NCBI RefSeq assembly: GCF_017355965.1
Contig: NZ_JAFIQW010000002.1
Location: 1-64,000, forward strand
Length of the DNA stretch: 64,000 nucleotides
Direction: 5' to 3'
DNA from: Desertivibrio insolitus
GTDB taxonomy: Bacteria > Actinomycetota > Actinomycetes > Actinomycetales > Microbacteriaceae
Shown here: positions 9,049 through 17,183 of the stretch, piece by piece
Numbering within the stretch: the stretch's first letter is position 1
Layout of the letters: the number at the start of each line of letters is the position of its first letter
The notes under the pieces: model-generated
What the model was told of the DNA's origin: nothing
Seen by the model: the letters and a program-made list of their open reading frames with translations, nothing else
Databases searched by the model: none
Translations under genes and position numbers: made by a program

Positions 9049-9584
9049 TCACAGCCCGGAGAGCCGGCCTCGGCGCCAGCATCGTTCTCGCGGTCATCGG
9101 GATCGCGGCCGTCCTCGGCGGCACCGGTTACGGCATGTTCGTGGACGGTGGCGAGGTCGGCCCCGGGTTCCTTCCGGTGTTCGCCGGATCCCTCGTCGCA
9201 CTGTTCGCGGTGCTCGACGTCATGGGGCGCCTCAAGCGCGTGCCCGAGCACGACCCGCTGAAGGAGGTCGCGGGAGCCGACGAGGAGCTCGCGGCCGACC
9301 TGGCCGCCGAGTCCGACGTGGACATCTTCGGCCGCACGCAGAGTCAGCGCACGCGGATGCTCGCCATCGTGCTCGGCGTCCTCGTCGCGACCCTCGCCCT
9401 CGTGCAGGTGCTGGGATTCATCCCCGCTTTCGGACTGATGCTCTTCGTCATCGCCGTCTTCGTGGAGCGCCGCAAGTGGCTGCCGTCGCTCCTCGTCACG
9501 GTCGTCACGTGCGTCGTCGTCTACCTGATCTTCGTCACGTTCCTTCGGGTGCCGCTGCCCGAGGGTGTCTTCGGAGGGTTCTGA
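9045..9584 (+). CDS. Tripartite tricarboxylate transporter small membrane subunit TctB
   Basis: The 179-residue protein has two N-terminal helices around a PGFLPVFAG turn (residues about 10-60), a polar loop rich in Glu/Asp, and two C-terminal helices, the usual TctB outline. ATG 9045 overlaps the tctC stop as ATGA. TctB stabilises TctA and couples it to the binding protein. Sequence in this family is poorly conserved, so the call leans on topology and position between tctC and tctA. Confidence 0.85.
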   Translation: MITARRAGLGASIVLAVIGIAAVLGGTGYGMFVDGGEVGPGFLPVFAGSLVALFAVLDVMGRLKRVPEHDPLKEVAGADEELAADLAAESDVDIFGRTQSQRTRMLAIVLGVLVATLALVQVLGFIPAFGLMLFVIAVFVERRKWLPSLLVTVVTCVVVYLIFVTFLRVPLPEGVFGGF

Positions 9585-9587
9585 CCC

Positions 9588-11111
9588 ATGATCGAGAACC
9601 TCATTCTCGGGTTCCAGACGGCGTTCACGCCCGAGAACATCTTCTGGTGCTTCATCGGCGTCTTCGCCGGAACCGTCATCGGCCTGCTGCCGGGCCTCGG
9701 CTCGACCACCGGCGTAGCGATCCTCATCCCGCTCACGCTGACCCTCGAGCCCGTCACGGCGCTGATCATGCTCGCCGGCATCTACTACGGCGCGCAGTAC
9801 GGCGGCACGATCACCTCGGTGCTGATCTCGACACCGGGAGAGGCCGCGAGTGTCGTGACGACACTCGACGGCTACAAGATGGCCCGCAACGGCAGGGCCG
9901 GCGCGGCACTGTCCATCAGCGCGATCGGATCGTTCATCGCGGCGATCATCTCGCTCGCCCTGCTGATGGCACTCGCGCCGCCGCTGGCGAACCTCGCCCT
10001 GCAGTTCGGGCCCGTCGAGAACCTCGCCATCATGATCCTCGGACTCGTGATCGTCGTCAGCTTCGCCGGCGGGGCGTTCTCCCGCGGCCTCATGATGGCG
10101 GCGCTCGGCCTGCTCATCTCGACGGTCGGCGTCGCGACCGGATTCTCGAGCGCCCGGTTCACCTTCGGCAACGTCGACCTGCTGAGCGGCATCCCGTTCG
10201 TCGAGGTGATGATCGGTCTCTTCGCCGTCGGTGAGGTGCTGCACCAGATCCGCGTCGGCGCCGCCGCACCGATCCGCACCAAGTTCCGCGACCTCATGAT
10301 CACGCGGTCGGAGCTCAAGCGCAGCGTCGGTCCGATCCTCCGCGGCAGCGGCGTCGGCTTCATCCTGGGCATCCTCCCCGGGGCCGGCTCGACGCTCGCG
10401 TCGTTCATGTCGTACGGGATCGAGAAGCGGGTCTCGAAGAATCGCGACCAGTTCGGCAAGGGAGCGATCGAGGGCGTCGCCGCCCCCGAGAGCGCGAACA
10501 ACGCCGCGGCGAACGCCAACTTCGTGCCGACGCTCGCGCTGGGCATCCCGGGCGGTGGCACGACGGCTGTGCTGCTCGGCGCCTTCACGATCTACGGCCT
10601 GCAGCCCGGACCGCTGCTGTTCGAGACGCAGCCCACCCTGATCTGGGGACTGCTCGTGTCGTTCTTCATCGGCAACGTGCTGCTGCTCGTGCTGAACCTG
10701 CCGCTCGCCCCCGTGTTCGGCCAGATGCTGCGCATCCCGTACGGCTACCTGTACCCGATCATCCTCCTGACGAGCTTCGTCGGCGCCTACGCGGTGAGCA
10801 ACAACTTCTTCAGCGTCCTCATCGTCTTCGTGTTCGGCATCATCGGCTGGATCATGAAGGAGGTCGACCTGCCCATGGCCCCGCTCGTGCTCGGGCTGGT
10901 GCTGGGTCCGCTGTTCGAGAAGTCCCTCGTGCAGACGTCGGCGATCGGTCAGGGCAGCTTCCTCGTGCTGTTCGAGCACCCGATCAGCGTCGTGATCCTC
11001 GTGTTCGCGGCCCTGCTCGCGGCGGGGCCCTCGCTCACCCGCCGCCTCGTCGCCCGCCGGCACGCCAAGCAGGCCGACCGGGAGAACGACAAGACCCCCG
11101 TCGCTCACTGA
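9588..11111 (+). CDS. Tripartite tricarboxylate transporter large permease TctA
   Basis: The 507-residue integral membrane protein has the conserved TctA blocks: GTVIGLLPGLGSTTGVAILIPL (about 24-45), MLAGIYYGAQYGGTITSVLI, GILPGAGSTLASFMSYG and VAAPESANNAAANANFVPTLALGIPG. About 12 membrane helices form the transport path for carboxylates driven by an ion gradient. It starts 3 bases after the TctB stop and ends just before a long hairpin, closing the operon. Confidence 0.93.
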   Translation: MIENLILGFQTAFTPENIFWCFIGVFAGTVIGLLPGLGSTTGVAILIPLTLTLEPVTALIMLAGIYYGAQYGGTITSVLISTPGEAASVVTTLDGYKMARNGRAGAALSISAIGSFIAAIISLALLMALAPPLANLALQFGPVENLAIMILGLVIVVSFAGGAFSRGLMMAALGLLISTVGVATGFSSARFTFGNVDLLSGIPFVEVMIGLFAVGEVLHQIRVGAAAPIRTKFRDLMITRSELKRSVGPILRGSGVGFILGILPGAGSTLASFMSYGIEKRVSKNRDQFGKGAIEGVAAPESANNAAANANFVPTLALGIPGGGTTAVLLGAFTIYGLQPGPLLFETQPTLIWGLLVSFFIGNVLLLVLNLPLAPVFGQMLRIPYGYLYPIILLTSFVGAYAVSNNFFSVLIVFVFGIIGWIMKEVDLPMAPLVLGLVLGPLFEKSLVQTSAIGQGSFLVLFEHPISVVILVFAALLAAGPSLTRRLVARRHAKQADRENDKTPVAH

Positions 11112-11113
11112 CG

Positions 11114-11165
11114 GGTCACGCGCGGCGCCGGGGGCGGCAAGGGCCCCGGCGCCGCTGCCGTGACC
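11114..11165 (+). terminator. Long GC-rich hairpin after tctA
   Basis: GGTCACG at 11114 pairs with CGTGACC ending at 11165, and GGCGCCGGGG pairs with CCCCGGCGCC inside it, around a loop at about 11135-11143. There is no strong T-tract. It lies 2 bases after the tctA stop. Confidence 0.6.
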
Positions 11166-11199
11166 GAACCCCTGTCGTGCGACGGGGAGAATGGCCACG

Positions 11200-12138
11200 A
11201 TGAGCGGAGTACTCACCGGCTTCGCGGTCATCGGCACGATCATCGCGATCGGTTACGTCGTCGGGCGTCTCGGGATCCTCGGCGACGGCGCGAGGACCGT
11301 GCTGAGCCGCATCGTGTTCTTCGTGCTGTCGCCGTGCCTGCTCTTCACTGTGCTGGCCGAGGCCGACGTGCATGTGCTGTTCTCGGAGGTGCTGCTCGCC
11401 TCGGCGATCGCCGCAGTGGTGCCGATGCTGCTGCACGTCGCGGTGTCCGCGCTGGTCTGGCGCAGGTCGGTCGGCGCCGTGACGATCGGCGCGCTGTGCG
11501 CCGGCTACGTGAACGCGAACAACATCGGCATCCCGATCGCGGTGTACGTGCTCGGCAGCGCGGCGCTCTCGGCGCCGGTGCTGCTGCTGCAGCTGCTGGT
11601 GTTCACCCCGATCGCGCTGACGCTGCTCGACGCGTCCACGCGGGGACGCGTCTCGGTGCGGCGGGTGCTGCTGCAGCCGGTGACCAACCCGATCATCGTC
11701 GCGTCGCTGCTCGGGGTGACCGTCGCGCTGGTCGGCCTCGCCTTCCCCGGGTTCGCGCTGCCGGATCCGGTGCTCGAACCCTTCCGCATCGTCGGCGGCG
11801 GCGCGGTGCCGCTCATGCTGATCGGGTTCGGGATGTCACTGAGCGGCTCCCGCCTGCTCGCGCCCGGCACCGGCCGCCGCGACATCCTGCTCGCGGTGCT
11901 GCTCAAGGTCGCGGTGATGCCCGTCGTGGCGTTCCTCGCCGGACGGTTCCTGCTCGACCTCGGCGACGCCGCGCTGTTCGGCGTGGTCGTGCTCGCGGCG
12001 CTGCCGACGGCACAGAACGTGTTCAACTACGCGCAACGGTACGAGCGCGGGGAGATCGTGGCGCGCGACAGCGTGCTGCTCTCGACGGTGCTGAGCGTGC
12101 CGGCACTCGTGGCGGTGGCGGCGCTGCTCGCGCCGTAG
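11200..12138 (+). CDS. AEC-family transporter (auxin efflux carrier-like permease)
   Basis: The 312-residue protein has about ten hydrophobic helices with the AEC pattern: IGYVVGRLGIL near the N-terminus, NANNIGIPIAVYVLG in the first half and ALPTAQNVFNYAQRY in the second, each containing the broken-helix crossover region. Family members export auxin-like or dicarboxylate anions such as malate and malonate. I prefer ATG 11200, with GGAG about 10 bases upstream; ATG 11191 is too close to that sequence. It is separated from tctA by a hairpin, so a role in the sugar-acid pathway is possible but unproven. Confidence 0.82.
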   Translation: MSGVLTGFAVIGTIIAIGYVVGRLGILGDGARTVLSRIVFFVLSPCLLFTVLAEADVHVLFSEVLLASAIAAVVPMLLHVAVSALVWRRSVGAVTIGALCAGYVNANNIGIPIAVYVLGSAALSAPVLLLQLLVFTPIALTLLDASTRGRVSVRRVLLQPVTNPIIVASLLGVTVALVGLAFPGFALPDPVLEPFRIVGGGAVPLMLIGFGMSLSGSRLLAPGTGRRDILLAVLLKVAVMPVVAFLAGRFLLDLGDAALFGVVVLAALPTAQNVFNYAQRYERGEIVARDSVLLSTVLSVPALVAVAALLAP

Positions 12139-12206
12139 GGGCACGCGCCGCGCGGAGGGACTAGGAACCTGTACTCGGGTCCTGACGTTCGGGTGCGCCT
12201 GACGAA

Positions 12207-12259
12207 GGAGATATCGGCCGTTCCGGTCCGGATTCGACCGGAACTGGCTGTTTCTCCTC
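12207..12259. terminator. Nested hairpin between convergent genes
   Basis: GTTCCGGTC (12221-12229) and GACCGGAAC (12237-12245) form a perfect 9-bp stem with a 7-base loop. Outside it AGGAGA (12207-12212) pairs with TCTCCT (12254-12259). It lies between the convergent AEC and pstS genes and could end transcription from both sides. The remainder of 12139-12308 shows no gene. Confidence 0.55.
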
Positions 12260-12308
12260 CCTTAGGGCACGCATCCCCGGATGCCTGGGCCGGCGGCGGC
12301 CACGCGGA

Positions 12309-13406
12309 TCAGCGGATCGACGCCGCCGCCTCCGCGATCCGCGCCGCGAACTCCGCCGACAGCGGCGCAGACCCAGCGACCTCCGCCGCGGCCTGCTGGC
12401 CCTCGTCGCTGATCGTCGAGGCGATGTACTGCCGCACGAGCTCCGACAGGGCCGGGTCCTCGTACTCCTCGCACGCGATGATGTAGCTCACGAGCACGAG
12501 CGGGTACACGCCCTCCGCGGTGCTCGTGCGGTCCACCTCGACCACGAGGTCGAACGGGTTCGGACGCTCGGCGAGCGGTGACACGTCGAGGATCGCGGAT
12601 GCCGCCTCGGCTGAGTAGTCGACGAAGGAGTCGCCGACCGCGAGTGACGCCACCGGGATGTCGCCGGCGCGGGAGGCGTCGACGTAGCCGATCGTACCGT
12701 TGCCCGAGATCACCGCGTTCACGATGCCGGAGTTGCCCTGCGCGGCCTCGCCCGGGTACGGGAACTCGTCGGCGGGCTCGTCGGTCCAGACATCCGGCAC
12801 GTTCTGGTGGAGGTAGTCGGCGAAGTTCTTGGTCGTGCCCGAGGGGTCGGAGCGGTGCACCGCGGCGATCGGGAGTTCGGGCAGGGCGACGCCGGGATTG
12901 AGGGCGACGAGCGCGGGGTCGTTCCAGGCGGTGATCCGTCCGGAGAAGATGCCGGCGATGCTCGCGGCGTCGAGGCCCAGTTCGGGCACCCCCTCGAGAT
13001 TGAAGATCAGCACGAGCGGGGAGACGTAGACCGGCAGGTCGATCGCCTTCGAGCCGGGCGCGCACGACGCGAAGTCGCGCTCGAGGTCGTCGTCGCTCAG
13101 CGCGGCATCGGACGCCGCGAAGTCGGTGGCGCCGTCGATGAACTGCTCGCGGCCCGCGCCGGAGCCGACCGCGTCGTAGTCGATGCGCACGCCGGGGTTT
13201 TGCGTCTGGAAGTCGGCGATCCACACCTCCTGCGCGATGGCCTGAGCCGAGGACCCGGCGCCGACAATCGCGCCCTGCAGTCCCTCACCGCTCGTGGCGG
13301 GTTCCTCGTTCACCGCACAGCCGCCGAGCGTGGCGGCGATCAGCACCGCGGCGACGAGACCGAGGCGTCTCGGTGCGGACGGGGGGACCGACGTCGATGT
13401 GACCAC
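12309..13406 (-). CDS. Phosphate-binding lipoprotein PstS-like, without PstCAB beside it
   Basis: The 365-residue protein has a signal peptide with lipobox LGGC (Cys about 30). PstS phosphate-site motifs follow: GAGSSAQAIAQEVW near residue 48, GSGAGREQFIDGATDFAASDA near 80, and HRSDPSGTTKNFADYL near 182. It binds inorganic phosphate (or a similar oxyanion) for import. The start is GTG 13406. Usually pstS is followed by pstCAB; here the next gene is a convergent AEC permease. It sits 41 bases downstream of a MarR gene in the same direction, so it may be co-transcribed with it. Phosphate sensing or another anion remains possible. Confidence 0.85.
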   Translation of the reverse strand: MVTSTSVPPSAPRRLGLVAAVLIAATLGGCAVNEEPATSGEGLQGAIVGAGSSAQAIAQEVWIADFQTQNPGVRIDYDAVGSGAGREQFIDGATDFAASDAALSDDDLERDFASCAPGSKAIDLPVYVSPLVLIFNLEGVPELGLDAASIAGIFSGRITAWNDPALVALNPGVALPELPIAAVHRSDPSGTTKNFADYLHQNVPDVWTDEPADEFPYPGEAAQGNSGIVNAVISGNGTIGYVDASRAGDIPVASLAVGDSFVDYSAEAASAILDVSPLAERPNPFDLVVEVDRTSTAEGVYPLVLVSYIIACEEYEDPALSELVRQYIASTISDEGQQAAAEVAGSAPLSAEFAARIAEAAASIR

Positions 13407-13426
13407 ACCCCAGTTTATGAGCGCTT

Positions 13427-13451
13427 CTCAGAGCCGCGGCGCTGCTCTCAG
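13427..13451 (-). terminator. Short hairpin overlapping the marR stop
   Basis: CTCAGAGC (13427-13434) and GCTCTCAG (13444-13451) form an 8-bp stem with one mismatch, spanning the MarR stop codon ahead of pstS. It could attenuate read-through into pstS. Evidence is weak. Confidence 0.35.
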
Positions 13452-13945
13452 GTGATCGGCTGCCGCCGGGACGGCTGCTGGCTCGCCTCTGCGGGGCGAT
13501 AGGACGCCTCGAGCGCCTCCGACAGGCGCAGCAGGTAGCCCACGACGACCGCCCGCTCCTCCTCGCTCAGCCCGTCGGCGGCGCCGGCGATGACGTCGGG
13601 CACCGGATCGACGGTGTCGTTCTCCCGACCCTCGGTCGGGTGGATGTGGATCGAGCGCCGGTCGCGCGGGTGCGGCCGACGCTCCACGAGCCCGTCGCGG
13701 GCGAGCCGGTCGAGCAGGATCGTGGTGGAGGCGGTCGAGATGCGCAGCTGCGCCGCGAGCTCCTTGGGCGTCAGCGGCAGCGATTCCGCCTCGGCGGCGC
13801 GGATGAGATCGAGGGCCCGGGTGTCGGTGTGCCCTCGTCCCGTCACCTCGCGGCGGCGATCGCTGAGGTCGGCGTCGGCCTGCCGAAGGCGGTGGACGGC
13901 CGCGACGAGGTCGACGACCTGACTCTCCTGCCCGGCATCCGTCAT
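13448..13945 (-). CDS. MarR-family transcriptional regulator
   Basis: The 165-residue protein has a MarR winged helix: LTPKELAAQLRISTASTTILLDRLARDGLVERRPHPRDRR spans the recognition helix and wing (about residues 58-97). The terminal Arg-rich wing motif PRDRRSIHI is the classical DRR of the family. The C-terminal helix provides dimerisation. MarR proteins usually repress nearby genes until a phenolic or other small molecule binds. It reads toward pstS. A TATAGT -10-like box lies upstream of ATG 13945 near 14003. Confidence 0.88.
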   Translation of the reverse strand: MTDAGQESQVVDLVAAVHRLRQADADLSDRRREVTGRGHTDTRALDLIRAAEAESLPLTPKELAAQLRISTASTTILLDRLARDGLVERRPHPRDRRSIHIHPTEGRENDTVDPVPDVIAGAADGLSEEERAVVVGYLLRLSEALEASYRPAEASQQPSRRQPIT

Positions 13946-14044
13946 CGTTCGAGTGCTCCTAGTGGCTTCCAGCGGCCCCGACGAGGGGGCGAACAGAGAC
14001 TATAGAAGGAACTGAGGATTCGTTGCATCCGAATCGATCCGATG

Positions 14045-14374
14045 TCATGACGCCTGATCCTCGTCGTCGTCGACCTGCGGGTATCCCATCGTCTGAGGGT
14101 CGGCCGAGTAGAACGCGAGCCGGTCGTTCATGTAGGCGGTCGATGCGTCGTTGTCGGGTTCCGGCAGCTTCGAGCGCGAGCTCTCGACCATCAGCACCGT
14201 CCCGCTGTTGAGCAGGAACGAGGCCTCGACGGTCTCGCCGTCGGCGCCGATCGCCGAGAGTTCGACGACGTCGCTCGAGCCGAGCTTGCCCATGAGGGCC
14301 GCGTACTGCAGCAGGGCGGCCGCCGCCTCGTCGCCGATCAGCAGTGACTTGTCGGCGATCGTGACGTGTCTCAT
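14045..14374 (-). CDS. Conserved hypothetical protein, 109 residues
   Basis: I do not recognise a named family with certainty. The protein is compact and acidic at the C-terminus (DDDEDQAS), begins MRHVTIADKSLLIGDEAA, and alternates hydrophobic strands (VVELSAIGADG, EASFLLNSGTVLMVES), suggesting a small alpha/beta domain. It has no signal peptide, helix pair or metal motif. It resembles small cytoplasmic proteins common in Microbacteriaceae. It stands alone between the MarR gene and a divergent MFS gene. The codon usage matches its neighbours, so it is likely a real gene. Confidence 0.65.
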   Translation of the reverse strand: MRHVTIADKSLLIGDEAAAALLQYAALMGKLGSSDVVELSAIGADGETVEASFLLNSGTVLMVESSRSKLPEPDNDASTAYMNDRLAFYSADPQTMGYPQVDDDEDQAS

Positions 14375-14513
14375 GTTTCCTGCTTACCCTCGTCGGCCGC
14401 AATTCATCCGAGATCGGCCGGGGGGGTTGATTCCGGCGTCCCGGTCCGCAGCGAGCACTCCTCATGAATGGCAAGCTGGTTCGGGCTCGTTCACCGTTGT
14501 GGGCCGGAGACAG

Positions 14514-15716
14514 GTGGAAGGGCCGGGTGATCGCGTGCAGAAGCGGATGCTGCCTCCTCTGGCGATGTTCCTGTGGGGCTTCCAGTTCTCGTTCCTGAAT
14601 CCCGCACTGGCGTTCCTGCTCGTCGAGCTGTTCGGCGCGACGGCGGCGCAGGTCGGTGGCATCCTCGCCGTCTACAACATCAGCGGGCTCGTCGGGTCGC
14701 TCGTGGTCGCGCGCGTCGCCGACCGGCGCAGCGACTACCTGCGCTGGGTCGTCGTCAGCGGGATCTCGGCGCTCGCGCTCGCGGTCGTGCTGTTCTCGAC
14801 CGCGTCGCTGACGGTCGTCGTGCTCGCGCTCGCCCTGCTCGGCGGTCCCGCGGCGGGCGGGGTTCCGCTGCTGTTCGCCCAGCTGCGCAAGGCGGGCGGG
14901 AGACCTGCGGATGTCGTGCGTGCGCGTGCCCTGTTCTCGCTGGCGTGGGTCGGCGGGCCGCCGCTCGCCACGTTCCTGATCGCCGCGTTCGGTGCGCGGG
15001 CGGAGCTCGGCGCCATCCTCGTGATCGCCTCGCTCAACGTGCTCACGGCGCTGATGATGCTGCGGTCGGAGCGCCGCCCCGCCGCCACGAGCGGCGATCG
15101 GGTGGGCGAGGACCTCGAGGAGGAGTTCGAAGCGCTCGGTCGCGCGAAGATCGCGGTCATCGTGCTGGCCTTCGTCGTGCTGCAGGCGAGCAACAGCGCG
15201 GCGGTCACGTCGATGGCGCTGTTCACGACGCGGTCGCTCGGCCTCGGCGTGGAGTGGGCCGGCATCACCCTCGGCGTCTCCGCCGGGCTCGAGATCCCCG
15301 CGCTGCTGCTGGTGGCGCGGCTCACCGAGCGGTTCCCGGCGTGGGCGCTCGTCGTGCAGGGCTGCGTGGTCGGTGCCGTCTACTTCACGTGCATGGGCTT
15401 CTCCGTCACGGGGCCGATCCTGCTCGTCGCCCTGCAGGTGCTGAACGCGTGGTTCTTCGCCTCGCTCGAGGGCGTGGGGCTGTCGCTGTTCCAGCAGATC
15501 ATCCCGAAGCCCGGGCTCGCCTCGAGCCTCTTCACCAACACAGTCCGCCTCGGCGGCGTGCTGGCGGGGCCGATCATCAGCATCGCGGGGGCGAGCGTGC
15601 TCGGCTACCGCGGGGTCTTCGCCGCCTCCGGCGTTCTGACCGTGATCGGGGTTGCACTCGTCATCGCGGTGACGCTGTGGACGAGACGCACGAGGGCCCT
15701 CGCCGCCGTCTCCTAG
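14514..15716 (+). CDS. MFS transporter, sugar-efflux (SET)-like
   Basis: The roughly 400-residue protein has about 12 membrane helices in two halves. The first helices (LAMFLWGFQFSFLNPALAFLL) and the conserved VARVADRRSDY loop between helices 2 and 3 resemble sugar efflux transporters of the SetA type. A cytoplasmic acidic linker (GDRVGEDLEEEFEALG) divides the halves. GTG 14514 has GGAG 5 bases upstream; GTG 14535 and ATG 14547 are in-frame alternatives. It is divergent from the 14045-14374 gene and its stop overlaps the convergent reductase by 4 bases. Substrate is unknown. Confidence 0.8.
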   Translation: MEGPGDRVQKRMLPPLAMFLWGFQFSFLNPALAFLLVELFGATAAQVGGILAVYNISGLVGSLVVARVADRRSDYLRWVVVSGISALALAVVLFSTASLTVVVLALALLGGPAAGGVPLLFAQLRKAGGRPADVVRARALFSLAWVGGPPLATFLIAAFGARAELGAILVIASLNVLTALMMLRSERRPAATSGDRVGEDLEEEFEALGRAKIAVIVLAFVVLQASNSAAVTSMALFTTRSLGLGVEWAGITLGVSAGLEIPALLLVARLTERFPAWALVVQGCVVGAVYFTCMGFSVTGPILLVALQVLNAWFFASLEGVGLSLFQQIIPKPGLASSLFTNTVRLGGVLAGPIISIAGASVLGYRGVFAASGVLTVIGVALVIAVTLWTRRTRALAAVS

Positions 15717-16687
15717 TCGCGGATCCAGCTCTCCTCGGGCGGCGTCAACCGCTCGAGCTCGTCCCACAGGTCGTCGGGCACCTCGATGCTCGCGTAGCGC
15801 TCGAGTTCCTGCAGGCGCCTCGGGTTCGACACCCCGACGATCGTCGAGTCGACGAGCGCGTCGCGCGTGGAGAACTGCAGGGCGGCCGCGGCGAGCGGCA
15901 CGTCGCGGGCGAGGCACGCCCGCTCCATCCGCCGGGCCGCGTCGAGCTGCTCCGGCGAGCCCATGCCGTAGGCGTAGCGGTCGAGCACCGACGGGCCCTT
16001 CGCGAGGATGCCGCCGCCGAACGGCGCCGCGTTGAGCACCCCCATGCCGCGCTCGCGCGCCTCCTCGAGCAGCGGCCGAGCCGAGCGGTCGAGCAGCGTG
16101 TAGCGGTTGTGGGTGAGGAGCACGTCGAAGAGGCCCGACCGCACGTAGCCGAGCATCTCGCTGACGGTGCCGCCCGCGATGCCGATGCTCGCCGCGACGC
16201 CCTGCTCCTTGAGCTCGACGACGGCGCGCGCCGGGCCGTCCTCCGTCAGTGCCGTCTCGACGTCGAGGAAGTGCTCCGGGTCGTGCAGGTGCACGAGCGG
16301 GAAACGGTCGACGCCGAGGCGGTCGATGCTCTCCGCGATGGAGTCGCGCACCCGCGCGGCGCTGAAGTCGCCCCGCGAGGGGTCGCCGTCGACCTTCGTC
16401 GCGAGCACGAAGCCCTCGGGCAAACCCCCGCGCCGGGCGATGGCCTCGCCGATCCGGCGCTCGCTCTCGCCCTCGCTGTAATTGTTCGAGGTGTCGAGGA
16501 AGTTGAAGGGCCCCTCGAGAACCGCGAGCACGGTGTCGACGGCGTCGCTCGCCGCGGTGTCGTGGCCGTACAGGTCGCGCATCCGTCCGCCGCCGAGCGG
16601 GCTGCCGCCGATGCCGATGCCCGTCACCTCCGGACCGTCCGTGCCGAGGCGTCGTCGCTCGTGAACGTCGCGGATGCTCGCGGTCAT
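15713..16687 (-). CDS. Aldo/keto reductase
   Basis: The 324-residue protein carries the AKR catalytic tetrad: Asp in FLDTSNNYSEGESE, Tyr in the same NNY motif, Lys in VLATKVDGD and His in LVHLHDPEH. Residues VTGIGIGGSPLGGG mark the first strand. The best general resemblance is to the L-fucose / D-threo-aldose dehydrogenase branch that oxidises sugars with NAD(P). GGAGAGGGC precedes ATG 16687. It is convergent with the MFS sugar exporter, making a sugar-related role attractive but not shown. Confidence 0.85.
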   Translation of the reverse strand: MTASIRDVHERRRLGTDGPEVTGIGIGGSPLGGGRMRDLYGHDTAASDAVDTVLAVLEGPFNFLDTSNNYSEGESERRIGEAIARRGGLPEGFVLATKVDGDPSRGDFSAARVRDSIAESIDRLGVDRFPLVHLHDPEHFLDVETALTEDGPARAVVELKEQGVAASIGIAGGTVSEMLGYVRSGLFDVLLTHNRYTLLDRSARPLLEEARERGMGVLNAAPFGGGILAKGPSVLDRYAYGMGSPEQLDAARRMERACLARDVPLAAAALQFSTRDALVDSTIVGVSNPRRLQELERYASIEVPDDLWDELERLTPPEESWIRD

Positions 16688-16778
16688 GCCCTCTCCTTCG
16701 AAGTACTCGTGCTGCAACGCTAGCCCCGGCGGCCGGAGCCGACAGACTGGACGGGAACGGACCTCGGAGGGGAGCGAC

Positions 16779-17183
16779 ATGGCGGAGCAGTGGACCGGCG
16801 ACGAACTGGCGGCGATCGGGGCGGCGGAGGAACTGGAGATCACCTCGCGCGGGCCGGGCGGCGAGCTGCGCAAGCTCATCCCGATCTGGGTCGTGCGGGT
16901 GGGCGACGGGCTCTACGTGCGCTCCGCCTACGGTCCCGAGAGCGGCTGGTACCGCCGCGCCGTCGAGAGCGGCAGCGGATACGTGCGGGCGGGCGGGGTC
17001 GAGGGCGACGTGCGCTTCGAGCACGTGGATGCGGCGGATGCCGTGCACGCCGACCTCGACGCCGAGTACCACCGCAAGTACGACCGCTTCGGCGAGAAGA
17101 TCGTCGGCACCGTCGTCGGACCCGAGGTGCGCGGGGTGACGCTGCGTCTCGAGCGGGCGGGGGACCAGACGGATGCCGGGTAG
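16779..17183 (+). CDS. DUF2255 family protein
   Basis: The 134-residue protein has the DUF2255 layout: W-x(6)-IGAAEELEI at the N-terminus, IPIWVVRVGDGLYVRSAYG in the middle and DAEYHRKYDRFG toward the end. The fold is thought to be flavin-reductase-like/split barrel, but no activity is established. A strong GGAGGGGAG stretch precedes ATG 16779. Its end overlaps the SDR start by 11 bases, so it is translated with the following lipid-type genes. Confidence 0.8.
   Translation: MAEQWTGDELAAIGAAEELEITSRGPGGELRKLIPIWVVRVGDGLYVRSAYGPESGWYRRAVESGSGYVRAGGVEGDVRFEHVDAADAVHADLDAEYHRKYDRFGEKIVGTVVGPEVRGVTLRLERAGDQTDAG

Noticed and set aside
8979-11243. 754-residue minus-strand frame opposite tctB and tctA
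   Set aside because: Acidic/basic low-complexity sequence antisense to the transporter genes, with no motif.
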